A stretch of DNA of 64,000 bases from Streptomyces liliiviolaceus (GCF_018070025.1 NZ_JAGPYQ010000001.1:8246001-8310000), one strand, 5' to 3'; numbered from the stretch's first letter, positions 44,974-53,780 are shown. Numbers and translations: made by a program. Notes: generated from the letters alone by a model not told the origin.

Positions 44974-45018
44974 TGACGGGGGATGACGCGTCACGCGAGG
45001 ACGCGTCATCCCCCGTCA
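44974..45018. promoter_or_regulatory. 18-bp perfect inverted repeat between divergent genes
   Basis: TGACGGGGGATGACGCGT and its exact reverse complement, 9-base centre (CACGCGAGG), in the 263-base space between the genes at 44879 (minus) and 45143 (plus). Candidate operator for the XRE regulator or a bidirectional transcription block. A related ATGACG word also precedes it (44963). Confidence 0.75.
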
Positions 45019-45142
45019 GGGCGCAACCACTGCCTATCTGGGCTTACTTGGGGCGCTCGGTAGCGAACCGCGCGTACATTCAGACGTGGATCCACAGAGT
45101 CACTGACCTCAGCAGTCCCACCAGTGCACGCGCAGGGAGGGA

Positions 45143-46531
45143 ATGGTCACGTCTTCCATGCAGCCGACCAGCATCCGCTTACGGCAGGTCCGTACGGACA
45201 GAGGTTGGAGTCAGCCGCGGTTGGTACGTGAGTTGCGGCAGGTCGCTGCTCGACGCGGGCACCAGCTTCCGGCGGACACCAGTGTGAAACGCCGTATCGC
45301 AAGCTGGGAGAACGGCCACAGCGTCCCGGACGACTTCTATGGTCCGTTGCTGTGCGAGGTGTTCGGACTCAGCGCCGCCGAACTCGGACTGACCCACGGG
45401 AGCGGACGGGATACGTCGCTCATGGATGTCACCTATCCGGCCAGCCCCGACGACGCGATCGAAGCGGTCGGCCAGCTGTGGCGTGCTGATCTCAATCGAT
45501 ACGAGCCGCTTTTGCAGGCTGAGCCGTCCGGGCCCGCGTGGAGCGAAGCGTCCCTCCGGTGGCTGGTTGCACCGGACCCGGCGATTCCCAGGCAGCGCAA
45601 GGACGGAATCCGGGTCGGTCTCGGAGACGTGGCAGCGATCAAGACCACCGCGGACATGTTCGCCGAACTGGACGACCGGTTCGGCGGCGACCACGCTCGG
45701 CACGCGGCCATCCAGTACCTCAGCACCGAAGTGGTGCCGCTTCTGCGCGGGCAGTACACCGAGCAGGTCGGTCGGGCCTTGTTCTCCACCGTGGCGGAGG
45801 CGACGCTCCTCGCCGGTTGGATGTCGTACGACGCCTGCCGTCATGGCTTGGCGCAGCGGTACTTTCTCCAGGCTCTCCGGCTGGCCCAGGACGCCAACGA
45901 CCGCCGGCTCGCCGGAAGCATCCTGTCGGCCATGAGTCATCAGGCAACGTTCCTCGGTCGCTACACGGAGGCCGCCACGCTCGCTCGGGCTGCGCTCATG
46001 GGGATCTCCCCTGTGGCAACCCCGACGCTGCGCGCGCAGTTCCATGCCATGGAGGCTCGTGCCCTCGCTCGAACCGGCGACGTGCGCGCCTGCGAGGCAG
46101 CGCTGAACGCGGCCACGAAGGCACTGGAGAGCCGCAACAGCGATGACGAGCCAGAGTGGATCAGCTACTTCGACGAAGCCGAGCTCGCCGCCGAGGCCGC
46201 TCACTGCTTCCGTGACGTCGACAGTGCCCGTCAGGCCGTCGCCCACGCGGAGAACGCCATGAGCGGCAGCCACGTACGGAGCGACTTTTTCGCGACCATG
46301 GTCCTGGCCGACGCGCACCTACGAGCCGGAGACGTCGAGGAAGCGTGCCGTATGGCGCTGGACGCGCTCGATTTGGGAGAGCAGCTGAAGTCCGCGCGAT
46401 GCGTCAGTTATCTCGCCGAGTTCCGGCAGAACCTCGTAACGGCTGGCCAGAGCGCCGAGGTGCACATCTTTACCGAGCAAGTCAGAGACCACAGACTGTG
46501 GGTCGCTTCCGGCGATCACGCCACTGTCTGA
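45143..46531 (+). CDS. XRE-family regulator with TPR-like repeats
   Basis: 462 residues, ATG 45143 after AGGGAGGG. N-terminal helix-turn-helix (SIRLRQVRTDRGWSQPRLVRELRQVAARRGHQLPADTSVKRRIASWENGHSVPDDFYGPLLCEVFGLSAAELG), then an all-helical region of tetratricopeptide type from about residue 180 to the end. Such proteins in actinomycetes usually read out peptide or protein signals. It lies rightward of the inverted repeat and close to the phosphotransferase gene, which faces it. It is probably local regulator of this block. Confidence 0.82.
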   Translation: MVTSSMQPTSIRLRQVRTDRGWSQPRLVRELRQVAARRGHQLPADTSVKRRIASWENGHSVPDDFYGPLLCEVFGLSAAELGLTHGSGRDTSLMDVTYPASPDDAIEAVGQLWRADLNRYEPLLQAEPSGPAWSEASLRWLVAPDPAIPRQRKDGIRVGLGDVAAIKTTADMFAELDDRFGGDHARHAAIQYLSTEVVPLLRGQYTEQVGRALFSTVAEATLLAGWMSYDACRHGLAQRYFLQALRLAQDANDRRLAGSILSAMSHQATFLGRYTEAATLARAALMGISPVATPTLRAQFHAMEARALARTGDVRACEAALNAATKALESRNSDDEPEWISYFDEAELAAEAAHCFRDVDSARQAVAHAENAMSGSHVRSDFFATMVLADAHLRAGDVEEACRMALDALDLGEQLKSARCVSYLAEFRQNLVTAGQSAEVHIFTEQVRDHRLWVASGDHATV

Positions 46532-46559
46532 GGACGCTACGAGCGCGCAGACCCGTCGC

Positions 46560-47489
46560 TCAGAATGCGTTCCACTCGTCTCGTCCCTCCCCCGTGCGGA
46601 GAGACCGGACCCGTCGGGCGAACTCCGCGGCGGACCGCTCGTTAGCCGTGACCTGGTGACCGAGCCAGACAACCATCATCAGCTCACGCAGATCAGCCAG
46701 CGTCTCGTACCCCGGCCAGTTCATCAGGTCGAAGCCGTAGCGGTGGACGAACTCCGCGTACTCCGCCTTCGAATGCCAGCCGTAACGGTCGTAGTAGATC
46801 GCCGTCAGGATCAGGTCCCATTCGCGCGGGGCGAGCGTGAAGCCGTCCAGGTCGATGAAGACCGCGTGACCGTCGCTGTGGCGGAGGAGGTTCCCGATGT
46901 TGGCGTCCCCGTGGATCATCCCGAAGGGGAGCACGAAGTCCAGGCGGTCGTAGTCCTTGGCGAGCTTGGCCGCTCGTTCCTCCAAGAACTGCCGATCCTC
47001 CCCCGCGACGCCATCCAGTCCTTCGAGGGACGTCGCCAGTTTGGCCAGCGGATCGAAGTACGGCAGGCCCAGCGATTGCGGCTCTTCGAGCCAGTGCAGG
47101 CGGCGCAGCAGATCGGCCAGCTCGCCGATGGTGGCGTACTCCACGTTCTCCTGGACGCTCTCCCAGAAGGTCACGACCAGGCCGCCGACAACGAGCGGCT
47201 GAGCGATCTGTGCCGGCACTCGTGTGGCCGGGAAGTCCTCCGACTCCAGCCAGCGGGCCGCCTTCACCGCTCGGTCCATCTCCGCCAGGACCGACGGGTC
47301 ACGCGCGATGCGGACGATGATCGGTAACGACGCCAGGCGGTAGACCGCGTTCGATCCGAGCCGCAGCAACTCGGCGCCGACGGAGTCGAGTCCGGCCGTC
47401 GTGCACGCCTCCCGGAGGACGGGCGCCAGACCCTCCGCAGTGAACTCCGTGCCGCCGCCGTCCGGTCCCCCGCCGCTGCCCGAGATCAT
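46560..47489 (-). CDS. Phosphotransferase of the aminoglycoside/choline kinase fold
   Basis: 309 residues. Catalytic loop FGMIHGDANIGNLLRHSDG (HGDxxxxN), metal-binding Asp in AVFIDLDGFTLAPREWDL, and an ATP-site segment LRLGSNAVYRLASLPIIVRIAR with the Arg where APH enzymes have Lys. The fold covers antibiotic, choline, homoserine and protein kinases, so substrate is unknown; resistance should not be assumed. It is convergent with the XRE-TPR gene and is the last gene before attR. Confidence 0.82.
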   Translation of the reverse strand: MISGSGGGPDGGGTEFTAEGLAPVLREACTTAGLDSVGAELLRLGSNAVYRLASLPIIVRIARDPSVLAEMDRAVKAARWLESEDFPATRVPAQIAQPLVVGGLVVTFWESVQENVEYATIGELADLLRRLHWLEEPQSLGLPYFDPLAKLATSLEGLDGVAGEDRQFLEERAAKLAKDYDRLDFVLPFGMIHGDANIGNLLRHSDGHAVFIDLDGFTLAPREWDLILTAIYYDRYGWHSKAEYAEFVHRYGFDLMNWPGYETLADLRELMMVVWLGHQVTANERSAAEFARRVRSLRTGEGRDEWNAF

Positions 47490-47626
47490 GCTCCGACGAT
47501 ACGGGCCCGACCGACCGCCTGACAGGTCGCCCGCGTAATAGGGACGTGATGATGTTGCTCAGCATCCGCGCGGGAGGACCCTCCGCCGCTGGTCAGACGC
47601 CCTGTCGTCCCCCGTTCTCATCTGGG

Positions 47627-47668
47627 CTCCGGAGCCGTGTGCGCAGGTTCGAATCCTGCCGGGGGCAC
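47627..47668. other. attR core, also left end of the second element
   Basis: 42 bases identical to attL. The flanking sequence to its right is again element-type: hairpins at 47664-47684 and 47686-47725, then int. This means a second element sits directly behind, and this site was once its left attachment site. Confidence 0.9.
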
Positions 47669-47725
47669 ACTGTGTAAGTGTGCCCAAGACCCCGCCATCA
47701 GCGGTTTTGCTGAGGACGGGGTCTT
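47664..47725 (+). terminator. Hairpin pair after attR
   Basis: GGCACAC/GTGTGCC (47664-47684) and AAGACCCCG/CGGGGTCTT with inner TCAGC/GCTGA (47686-47725). Same layout as after attL; the first stem carries compensating base changes. Confidence 0.7.
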
Positions 47726-47924
47726 CGCGTGTCTGGGGGCGTGTGCAGGCGGAGGCCGCCGAAAGCAGGCGTTTGCCAGTGATCACGTTGTAATAGCGTG
47801 TTGATCTATCTGCGCGACGCCGCACGTCAGGGGATGTTTTCGCGCCTGCCTAGCGTCGCCGTGCAGGCATGACGAAAGCCCCGGATCTCTCCAGGGCTCA
47901 CGTCCATCGGTCCTGCGGACCGTT

Positions 47925-49031
47925 TCACTTTCCGGTGTCGTCCTCCTCCCCCAGGCTCTTCAAGATCCGGTCGTTCATCTCGTGCTCCTGGCCGTCGATG
48001 CACTTCGCGTAGATCTTGAGCAGCACGTCGACCGAGTGACCCGCACGAGCGGCCACGTCCGGTGCCGGAACTCCGGAGTTCAGCCACTGCGAGACGCCCG
48101 CATGCCGAAGGTCGTACGGCCGGAAGGCGAGCACGGACGAGACCTGTTCCGGCATGAGCGCCAGCTCTCGCGTCTGCTTCCACACGCGCGAGTACGACGA
48201 CGCGGCTACGACGTAGCCCCGCTCGCTGGCGAAGAGCCGGCCGTCCTTCGCCGTACCGAACTCCTTCAGGTGCTCCCGAAGCAACCGGACGAGGGGTGGC
48301 GGTATCGGCACGATGCGCACCTCGCCCTCCGCTCGCTGCTTCAGGCCCCTTCTGTCATGCGCTTCACCGGAGTCCGTCCATGCCTTGCCTGCCGTCGGAC
48401 GCGTTTCGGCCAGCTCGATACGACCCCAGCCTTTCGCCGGAAGAGTGCAGTCCGAGCGACGGAGACCCAGTGCCTCACCGGGCCGCATGGCCGCGTAGTA
48501 CAGGCAGCCGAAGAACGCCCGCAGCCGTCGACCACTCGCCCGCTCGTAGCCACCCACGTACGTCACCGCCGCCAGCAGCTCGCGCGCCTGCCGAGGATTG
48601 ACGACCACTCGGCGGTCAACCTCCTGCACAGGCCGTTTCCCGCGCTTGCGCCGTACTCGGCTCAGCGGGTTCGAGGGCAACAGCTCCAACTCAACTGCGT
48701 ACTCCAGTGCGTTGAACACCACCGCCCGACGCCGCCGGTACGTCTGCGTAGCCGCAGGTTTGCCGTCCAGCTTCCGCCCGAGACCGTCGATCAGCCCATG
48801 TACCCGAACAATCTCCTGCAACTCGGCCACCGGAAGCGACGCCCGCTCGATCCACCGCATTGCGGCCAAGATCTCATCCGGCCGGTCCCTGTCCCGCTGC
48901 TTCGCGGATGCCTCCGCCCACCTGGCATCGACGTATCCGACCGTCAACTCCAGGAACGAGAGCGCCGCCTTGCCGCCGCGCAGTGAGTTGGGTAGTCCAG
49001 ACACCGTGTTGTCGAAGGGCTCTCCCTTGTC
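47925..49031 (-). pseudogene. Integrase of the second element, internally deleted and N-terminally fused to rep
   Basis: 359 codons remain open from 49004. Against the intact integrase, about 41 residues are missing in frame after ASAKQRD (intact residues 101-141), and the first ~55 residues are replaced by rep sequence at the junction near 49031. The catalytic domain is complete (MRPGEAL Arg, RPYDLRH, GHSVDV, KIYAKC Tyr). It is probably unable to bind arm sites, but a shortened protein from an internal start is possible. Confidence 0.85.
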
Positions 49032-49225
49032 TTGTCCACAGCTTGGCGACGCAGCCCGCGACAGCAGCCGAAGTCAACCTCTTCCCCGCACCGTCTCCGC
49101 CAAGAGGCCCGTGGTCGTCCAGCCAGGTGGAACCAAGGTCGGTCCGTCCGGCCCATCGAGGCGGATCACAGCATGGAAGTGGACCAGGCCGCTCCGCTGA
49201 TACTCAGCCGCCTTCGGGACTGACC
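49032..49225 (-). pseudogene. Two joined fragments of repSA in the second element
   Basis: One piece matches the metal-site region (AAEYQRSGLVHFHAVIRLDGPDGPTLVPPGW, about 49110-49220). The other matches ..SAAVAGCVAK.. (intact SAAVAGYIAK, about 49041-49080). The parts between and outside are deleted, and the right piece runs directly into the int fragment. Confidence 0.8.
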
Positions 49226-49229
49226 GACT

Positions 49230-49299
49230 TCGATCCCCAACCCGCGAAGCGTGAAGTACGGCGCAGATGATCATCAGTATCGATCGGAAGGCTTGCCAC
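49230..49299 (-). pseudogene. 5' remnant of the operon's first gene in the second element
   Basis: GTG at 49297-49299 followed by MASLPIDT and, after a small deletion/frameshift, IICAV-HASRV, matching the first ~28 codons of the 115-residue protein encoded at 30170-30517. The rest is lost to the junction with rep. Confidence 0.75.
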
Positions 49300-49354
49300 T
49301 GCTCTGAAACTCCTCGTCCCTGGCACTCCGAAGACTGATCCCTTATGCTGCTAA

Positions 49355-49410
49355 ACCATCCAATGTACGGGCAACCAGAGTCCGGTATGGCGACCTGTAG
49401 TACGAGTTGG
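49355..49410. promoter_or_regulatory. Mutated operator pair of the second element
   Basis: CCATCCAATGTACGGGCAA and CGACCTGTAGTACGAGTTGG align with the two 15-bp palindromes at 30574 and 30608, each with several changes that break the symmetry. Spacing is kept. Confidence 0.65.
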
Positions 49411-49506
49411 CAACCGACTTGCAATGGAGAACACCGTCCAAGGAAGTGGTCAACCTGCGCACCTTCTTGGGTAGCCGAGAAACGAACAGCCACGGAGAGC
49501 CTTTAC

Positions 49507-50182
49507 ACGCGACCGTGGAACAGGCAGCCGAAGTACCGGCAGATCGCCGACCACCTGCGCAACGAATCCTGAACGGTGCTCTCACGGCTGGACAACCGCT
49601 GACTCCTGAGGAGCCGTTGACGAAGCACATCAGCGTGACGCGTCCTGCAACCCGTCAAGGCCTCGCAGAGCTACGCGCATCCGGTCTGGTCGAGGCGATC
49701 ATAAGTCGAGGCACGTTCACCCGTTCGCCTCAGAGCCGTTCGCGCCTCAAGCGCCCGAAGGGCGGACGCCTGGCCGCCGATGGCCGCTACGTGGAAGCCA
49801 ACGACACCCGTTGGACGAAGACCAAGCCAGCGGTAGCCATCCGCACGAACGCTCCCTTGGCGTTGGCGGATCCGCTCCGCATCCCGCCCGGCAAGCCGAT
49901 CCTCACGTGTGACGCGTTACAGACCGCCGACCACGGCCACATCACCCAATTCCACCGCACGTACATGCCGTTCTCCTTGTACCTGGGCGGCACCAGGTAC
50001 AAGGAGAAGGCACCGCGCCAACGCCTATGCTCTACGTGGCACTGGCCGTGTTGGGCAACGAACTTCATTTCACCGAGTACGTCTGCGCCCTCATGCCACT
50101 ACCAAACCCAGGCCCAGGTCCTCCCGCCGGCCCGGAAGAGGTCCACCTTCCTTGCGAAGATCTTGAACTGCCACTGCGGCTG
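49507..50182 (+). pseudogene. GntR/KorSA-like repressor of the second element, inactivated
   Basis: The start codon position reads ACG (49507-49509) where the intact gene has ATG. A one-base deletion after CGCAACG (about 49564) shifts the frame, a second shift follows KEKAPRQR (about 50020), the section before the last ~15 residues is shortened, and the TAG stop is gone. Between these lesions similarity is high (SVTRPATRQGLAELRASGLVEAIISRGTF; ELHFTEYVCALMPLP). Confidence 0.88.
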
Positions 50183-50346
50183 CCCCCCCACGCCACAAGG
50201 CGGCTCGCCTCCGCTTCGGCACGCGCACCGACCAAGCTCCGACTACCGCCCGACCTGAATAATTCAAGCCAGCACTCGCCCCAAGAGCTCCGTCCGAGTG
50301 ATACAACTTTTCTTGGTGATGAGCAGTGAACGCCCAGGAGGCGAAC

Positions 50347-52068
50347 GTGACAAGCGGACTCGATGATCGCCCCAGCGCAACTATGTTCACGGTGGAGAAT
50401 CTCGTGAACATGGCCCGGTCGGGAGAAATCCGAATTCCCCACTTCCAGCGCGACTTCCGTTGGCAGCGTCAAGATGTCGTACGGCTCTTCGACAGTATTG
50501 TTCGCGGATACCCGGTCGGCTCCCTCTTGCTATGGCGACGACCGGCACCAGCTCAGGTTCTGAAGCTTGGATCATTGGAGATCCAAGCTCCCGCTGTAAG
50601 TGCGGCGAGGTGGGTCGTCGATGGGCAGCAACGCATCACAAGCCTTGCCAGCGCACTAATTCCCGACGCGAGCAGGGATCCACGTTTCGCCCTCGCATAT
50701 AACCTGCGTGACCAGGAGTTTGTGCCTACTCCGGCCGAAGAAGAACCACTCATTGTGCCACTTCCCGTGTTGTTCAACCTGACCCGAGTACTGCAGTGGT
50801 TTCAGAAATATCCTGAGACATTGGAGTACGTCGATCGCGCGAACAACATCACACAGACTTTGCGGCAGTTTCAAATCCCAGCATACGAGGTGAGCCAGAA
50901 TGACGTGAAGGTTCTGCAAGATATCTTCGACCGGATGAATAACTACGGAAAGCGACTAAGCCGGGCTGAGATCTTCTCAGCGCTTTTCGCTGACGATGAA
51001 GGTATCAAAAATCGCCTCACGTTCGACAAGATCGCAGAACATCTCGACGAGGATTTGGGATTCGGGACAGTAGACAACGATACCGTTCTCATGGCCATGC
51101 TTGCCCGTCGCGGCCCCGACGTAAAAAGGGAAATCCGAAATGAGTTTGGTGGCGAAGAGGGAGGATCACGCGGGAACCATCTCGGGCGCGCCATCATTGA
51201 TTTTCCCGATGAAGCACGCGACACTGCGTATCAACTCGGCGAGGCAGCAATGCGCCGAGCAATCGCTTTCCTTCAAGAAGAAGCGGGGGTTCCGCATGTC
51301 GGCATGCTCCCCTACCGCCATTTGCTCGTAGTCCTCACCCGACTCTTTGCGCACCACCCAAGCCCTGATTCAAGAAGCATCCGCCTACTCCGGCGCTGGT
51401 TTTGGCGAGCGGCAGTGGTCGGTCCTGAGGTTTTCAAGGGAAGCACCACCGGAGCAGTGCGGTTCCTGGTTTTTGCCGTTAAACCAAATGACCTCACCGG
51501 GTCAATCCAAGAACTGCTAAGCCTTGTTGACTACCCAAAAACACCACCCCCTGATCTGCGACGCTTCCGAAGCAATGAAGCGGCCACGAAGATAGTGCTA
51601 TGTTCATGGTGGGCGAACATGCCCCGCTCTCTCGATGACGGAAATCCATTCGACCGAGAGGACCTTTCTGAAGTCCTCCTAGATCGGCCTACTGCGCTAG
51701 ATGCCGTTCGCTACATTGTCCCAAGAAGTACAATCCCGCATGAATACCGCCTCTGGGCAGCCAATAGAGCGTTGGTACCTGTCATGGAAGCCAATGTGGC
51801 ATCCATCGAGCCACTCGTGACACAGCGCCCCTTGAAGCTCTCCGAGGCTGCTTGGCAGGCCGCCTTGGCATCTCATCTAATCTCTTCAAACATGGCCTCC
51901 TTGATTACAGAAGGACGGACAGTCGACTTCCTCAAGGCACGCCAAGCAGAGCTCCAATCGCAATTGACTTCGTTCCTTGAGCGTATGTGTGAGTGGAACT
52001 TCGAAAATACACCATCACTCACCTCGCTCTTGGTTGAGGACCTAGCAGAGGATGTTGGACGTGCGTGA
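50347..52068 (+). CDS. DUF262-domain protein (ParB-like NTPase/nuclease type), no HNH domain
   Basis: 573 residues from GTG 50347, which has AGGAGG six bases upstream; a GTG seven codons earlier lacks one. DUF262 motifs: IPHFQRDFRW (30-39), LFDSIVRGYPVGSLLLW (47-63), VVDGQQRITSL (90-100) with the DGQQR signature, and IFDRMNNYGKRLSRAEIFSAL near 200. GmrSD-type restriction proteins join DUF262 to a DUF1524 HNH domain; here the C-terminal 350 residues show no such motif. It overlaps the HipA gene by 17 bases. GC content is clearly below the core genes. Confidence 0.85.
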   Translation: MTSGLDDRPSATMFTVENLVNMARSGEIRIPHFQRDFRWQRQDVVRLFDSIVRGYPVGSLLLWRRPAPAQVLKLGSLEIQAPAVSAARWVVDGQQRITSLASALIPDASRDPRFALAYNLRDQEFVPTPAEEEPLIVPLPVLFNLTRVLQWFQKYPETLEYVDRANNITQTLRQFQIPAYEVSQNDVKVLQDIFDRMNNYGKRLSRAEIFSALFADDEGIKNRLTFDKIAEHLDEDLGFGTVDNDTVLMAMLARRGPDVKREIRNEFGGEEGGSRGNHLGRAIIDFPDEARDTAYQLGEAAMRRAIAFLQEEAGVPHVGMLPYRHLLVVLTRLFAHHPSPDSRSIRLLRRWFWRAAVVGPEVFKGSTTGAVRFLVFAVKPNDLTGSIQELLSLVDYPKTPPPDLRRFRSNEAATKIVLCSWWANMPRSLDDGNPFDREDLSEVLLDRPTALDAVRYIVPRSTIPHEYRLWAANRALVPVMEANVASIEPLVTQRPLKLSEAAWQAALASHLISSNMASLITEGRTVDFLKARQAELQSQLTSFLERMCEWNFENTPSLTSLLVEDLAEDVGRA

Positions 52069-53302
52069 AGTGCAGCACGCAGTCTGGCTAAGGAGCCGTC
52101 ACGTTGGAGTTTTGCACCAACGCGGCGACCACACTCGCTTGACTTTCGACGTATCCTACCGCGACGACCCTGAGCGGCCCGTCTTGGGCCTGTATTTCGA
52201 AGAAACTGTTCTGGCGGCACAATCATCAGCACTCAGAATTCCCCCATGGTTTTCGAATCTACTTCCCGAAGGTCGGGTGCGCGATTGGGTCGCGGAAGAT
52301 CGAGGAGTCTCGGTTGACCGAGAGATGGAGCTCCTCGCCCACGTCGGACGAGATCTCCCTGGAGCCGTACGGATCCTGCCTACAGGGCTTCAGCCCGGCG
52401 GAGACTCGATTACTTGGGAACACTCGGACAACCAGGAACTACTCCACCAACTGTCAGACTCGGAGAGCCATCCCGGGTGGAGGATTTCTCTTGCCGGCGT
52501 GCAACTGAAGTTCGCCATGCTTTCCAAGGATGACCGCCTGACCATTCCAGGGTTTGGAGAAGGAAGCGACTGGATTGTCAAGTTGCCTGACAGACAGTTC
52601 AGCATGCTGCCACAAAATGAGTTCGCGATGATGACACTGGCACGCAAGGCCGGAGTTGACGTTCCCGATATCAAGTTGGTACATCGCGATCAGTTGTCGG
52701 GGCTTCCATCTAATGTATGGCCTGGAGAGGAAGAGCTGGCCTACGCTGTCAAAAGATTTGACCGAGGGCCTAACCGAGAACTAATTCACATTGAGGACCT
52801 CGCTCAGGTCAGAAATTTCTATCCTCGCGACAAGTATCGTGGAAACTTCGAAACTATCGCATCACTGACCTACAGACAGCACGACATTCGCGCGTTGCGA
52901 GAATTTGCTCGCAGAATGACCTTTATTATTCTTACGAGTAACGGCGACGCACACCTGAAGAATTGGTCATTGATCTATCGCGACGAACGCATTCCAACAC
53001 TTTCTCCAGCTTACGATTTGGTATCGACAGACATCTACAGGGCCGGTGATGACCAGGAGGATCTGGGGCTCAAATTTGGCGGGAGCAAGCACTTTGATCG
53101 TGTCTCCCTAGCAACTTTCCGGAGGTTGGAAAGCCGCCTGAATGCTACCGGGGCAAACCTGACCGACTTCGTTAAGGAGACGGTAGAACTAGTTAGAGAA
53201 AATTGGCCTGTCGTGGCAGAATCTCTAACGCTCCCACGAGGTTTGACACAGTATCTTGGTAGAACAATCGAAGCACGCAGCAAAACACTGCTGAAATCTT
53301 GA
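52052..53302 (+). CDS. HipA-like serine/threonine kinase
   Basis: 416 residues. HipA-family marks: N-terminal VWLRSRHVGVLHQRGDHTRLTFDVSYRDDP, FSNLLPEGRVRDWVAED (68-83), SLAGVQLKFAML (146-157), ATP-site Lys in DWIVKLPD, catalytic loop SNGDAHLKNWSLIY (Asp299, Asn304) and metal-binding SPAYDLVST (Asp322). HipA toxins phosphorylate tRNA synthetases and are normally silenced by HipB. No HipB-like HTH gene is adjacent; the partner instead is the DUF262 gene overlapping by 17 bases. ATG 52052 or GTG 52061 may be the start. Confidence 0.88.
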   Translation: MLDVREVQHAVWLRSRHVGVLHQRGDHTRLTFDVSYRDDPERPVLGLYFEETVLAAQSSALRIPPWFSNLLPEGRVRDWVAEDRGVSVDREMELLAHVGRDLPGAVRILPTGLQPGGDSITWEHSDNQELLHQLSDSESHPGWRISLAGVQLKFAMLSKDDRLTIPGFGEGSDWIVKLPDRQFSMLPQNEFAMMTLARKAGVDVPDIKLVHRDQLSGLPSNVWPGEEELAYAVKRFDRGPNRELIHIEDLAQVRNFYPRDKYRGNFETIASLTYRQHDIRALREFARRMTFIILTSNGDAHLKNWSLIYRDERIPTLSPAYDLVSTDIYRAGDDQEDLGLKFGGSKHFDRVSLATFRRLESRLNATGANLTDFVKETVELVRENWPVVAESLTLPRGLTQYLGRTIEARSKTLLKS

Positions 53303-53396
53303 CTGATTGGCCTTCGGGACTTATTCAGGATAACGTCACAATGCCACAGCCCTGTTAGGGAATGCGGCAAGCCTCAGCCGATCACCCAGTTCAGCA

Positions 53397-53702
53397 CTAG
53401 AATCGACAAAAGTCGCGGCTCCCCCTGACCCCTCTTGATTTCGGGGATGAGGTCGAGCCCTGCCTGAAGCGCGTCGTCAACTCGGGTTCGCTGTAGGCGC
53501 GGATGCTGCCGGCGTCCGTCTTGATGACGTCGGCGAATGGGTGGAGGTCCGTTGTCGTGGCAGTATCCATGGCGCGGGCGCGATCAGCCTCGAAGCTCTC
53601 GGCGTAAAGCCCCCGTCCGTCCCGCAGCTCGGCGCGGATGTCGGCCACAGTCCCGAGGTGCGGAAGTGATCCGTGCGGTGGCTCGGCGTGCTGCGCACTC
53701 AT
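53397..53702 (-). CDS. Small DUF6247-like protein with altered C-terminus
   Basis: 101 residues from ATG 53702 (GAGG just upstream; open frame continues to 53750). N-terminal part GTVADIRAELRDGRGLYAESFEADRARAMDTATTTDLHPFADVI resembles small Streptomyces proteins of the DUF6247 kind. The final 25 residues (GSTSSPKSRGVRGSRDFCRF) look out of frame, so the 3' end may have been cut when the DUF262-HipA segment arrived. Confidence 0.5.
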   Translation of the reverse strand: MSAQHAEPPHGSLPHLGTVADIRAELRDGRGLYAESFEADRARAMDTATTTDLHPFADVIKTDAGSIRAYSEPELTTRFRQGSTSSPKSRGVRGSRDFCRF

Positions 53703-53780
53703 GAGTCCTCTTCGGGCCTGGTACTCGCTTATGGCCGTAGTAGTGGTCATGGGGCGGTCACGAGCTGGATGACCTCACAC

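Larger units (their letters stand above)
24854..47668. mobile_element. AICE/pSAM2-type integrative element in tRNA-Arg(CCG)
   Basis: Bounded by a 42-bp exact direct repeat (24854-24895 in the tRNA and 47627-47668). The left end holds the conserved core in typical order, leftward: KorSA-like repressor | small protein, FtsK-like Tra, small membrane protein, two small proteins, RepSA, Xis, Int. The right 16 kb is variable cargo. All functions for integration, rolling-circle replication and double-stranded DNA transfer are present, so it could still be active. Length is 22.8 kb. Confidence 0.88.
47627..50240. mobile_element. Decayed second AICE in tandem
   Basis: Compared with the intact element, this stretch keeps the left-end hairpins, most of int, two rep fragments, the first ~25 codons of the operon's first gene, mutated operators, a ruined GntR gene and about 60 bases after it (AAGGCGGCTCGC word at 50202, compare 31499). 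Transfer, xis and small genes are deleted. No further att copy is seen to the right, so the far end is undefined and the DUF262-HipA pair could be its surviving cargo. Confidence 0.85.

Noticed and set aside
46560..47489. Calling the phosphotransferase an aminoglycoside-resistance gene
   Set aside because: The HGDxxxxN/IDLDG motifs only define the fold; no residues specific for antibiotic binding can be confirmed by eye.
50326..50346. GTG at 50326 as DUF262 start
   Set aside because: The GTG at 50347 has AGGAGG at ideal spacing; the earlier one has none.
24854..53302. Insertion-sequence transposases in the accessory region
   Set aside because: No DDE, HUH Y1 or serine recombinase transposase and no typical terminal inverted repeats were seen. 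Mobility is explained by the two tRNA-linked elements.
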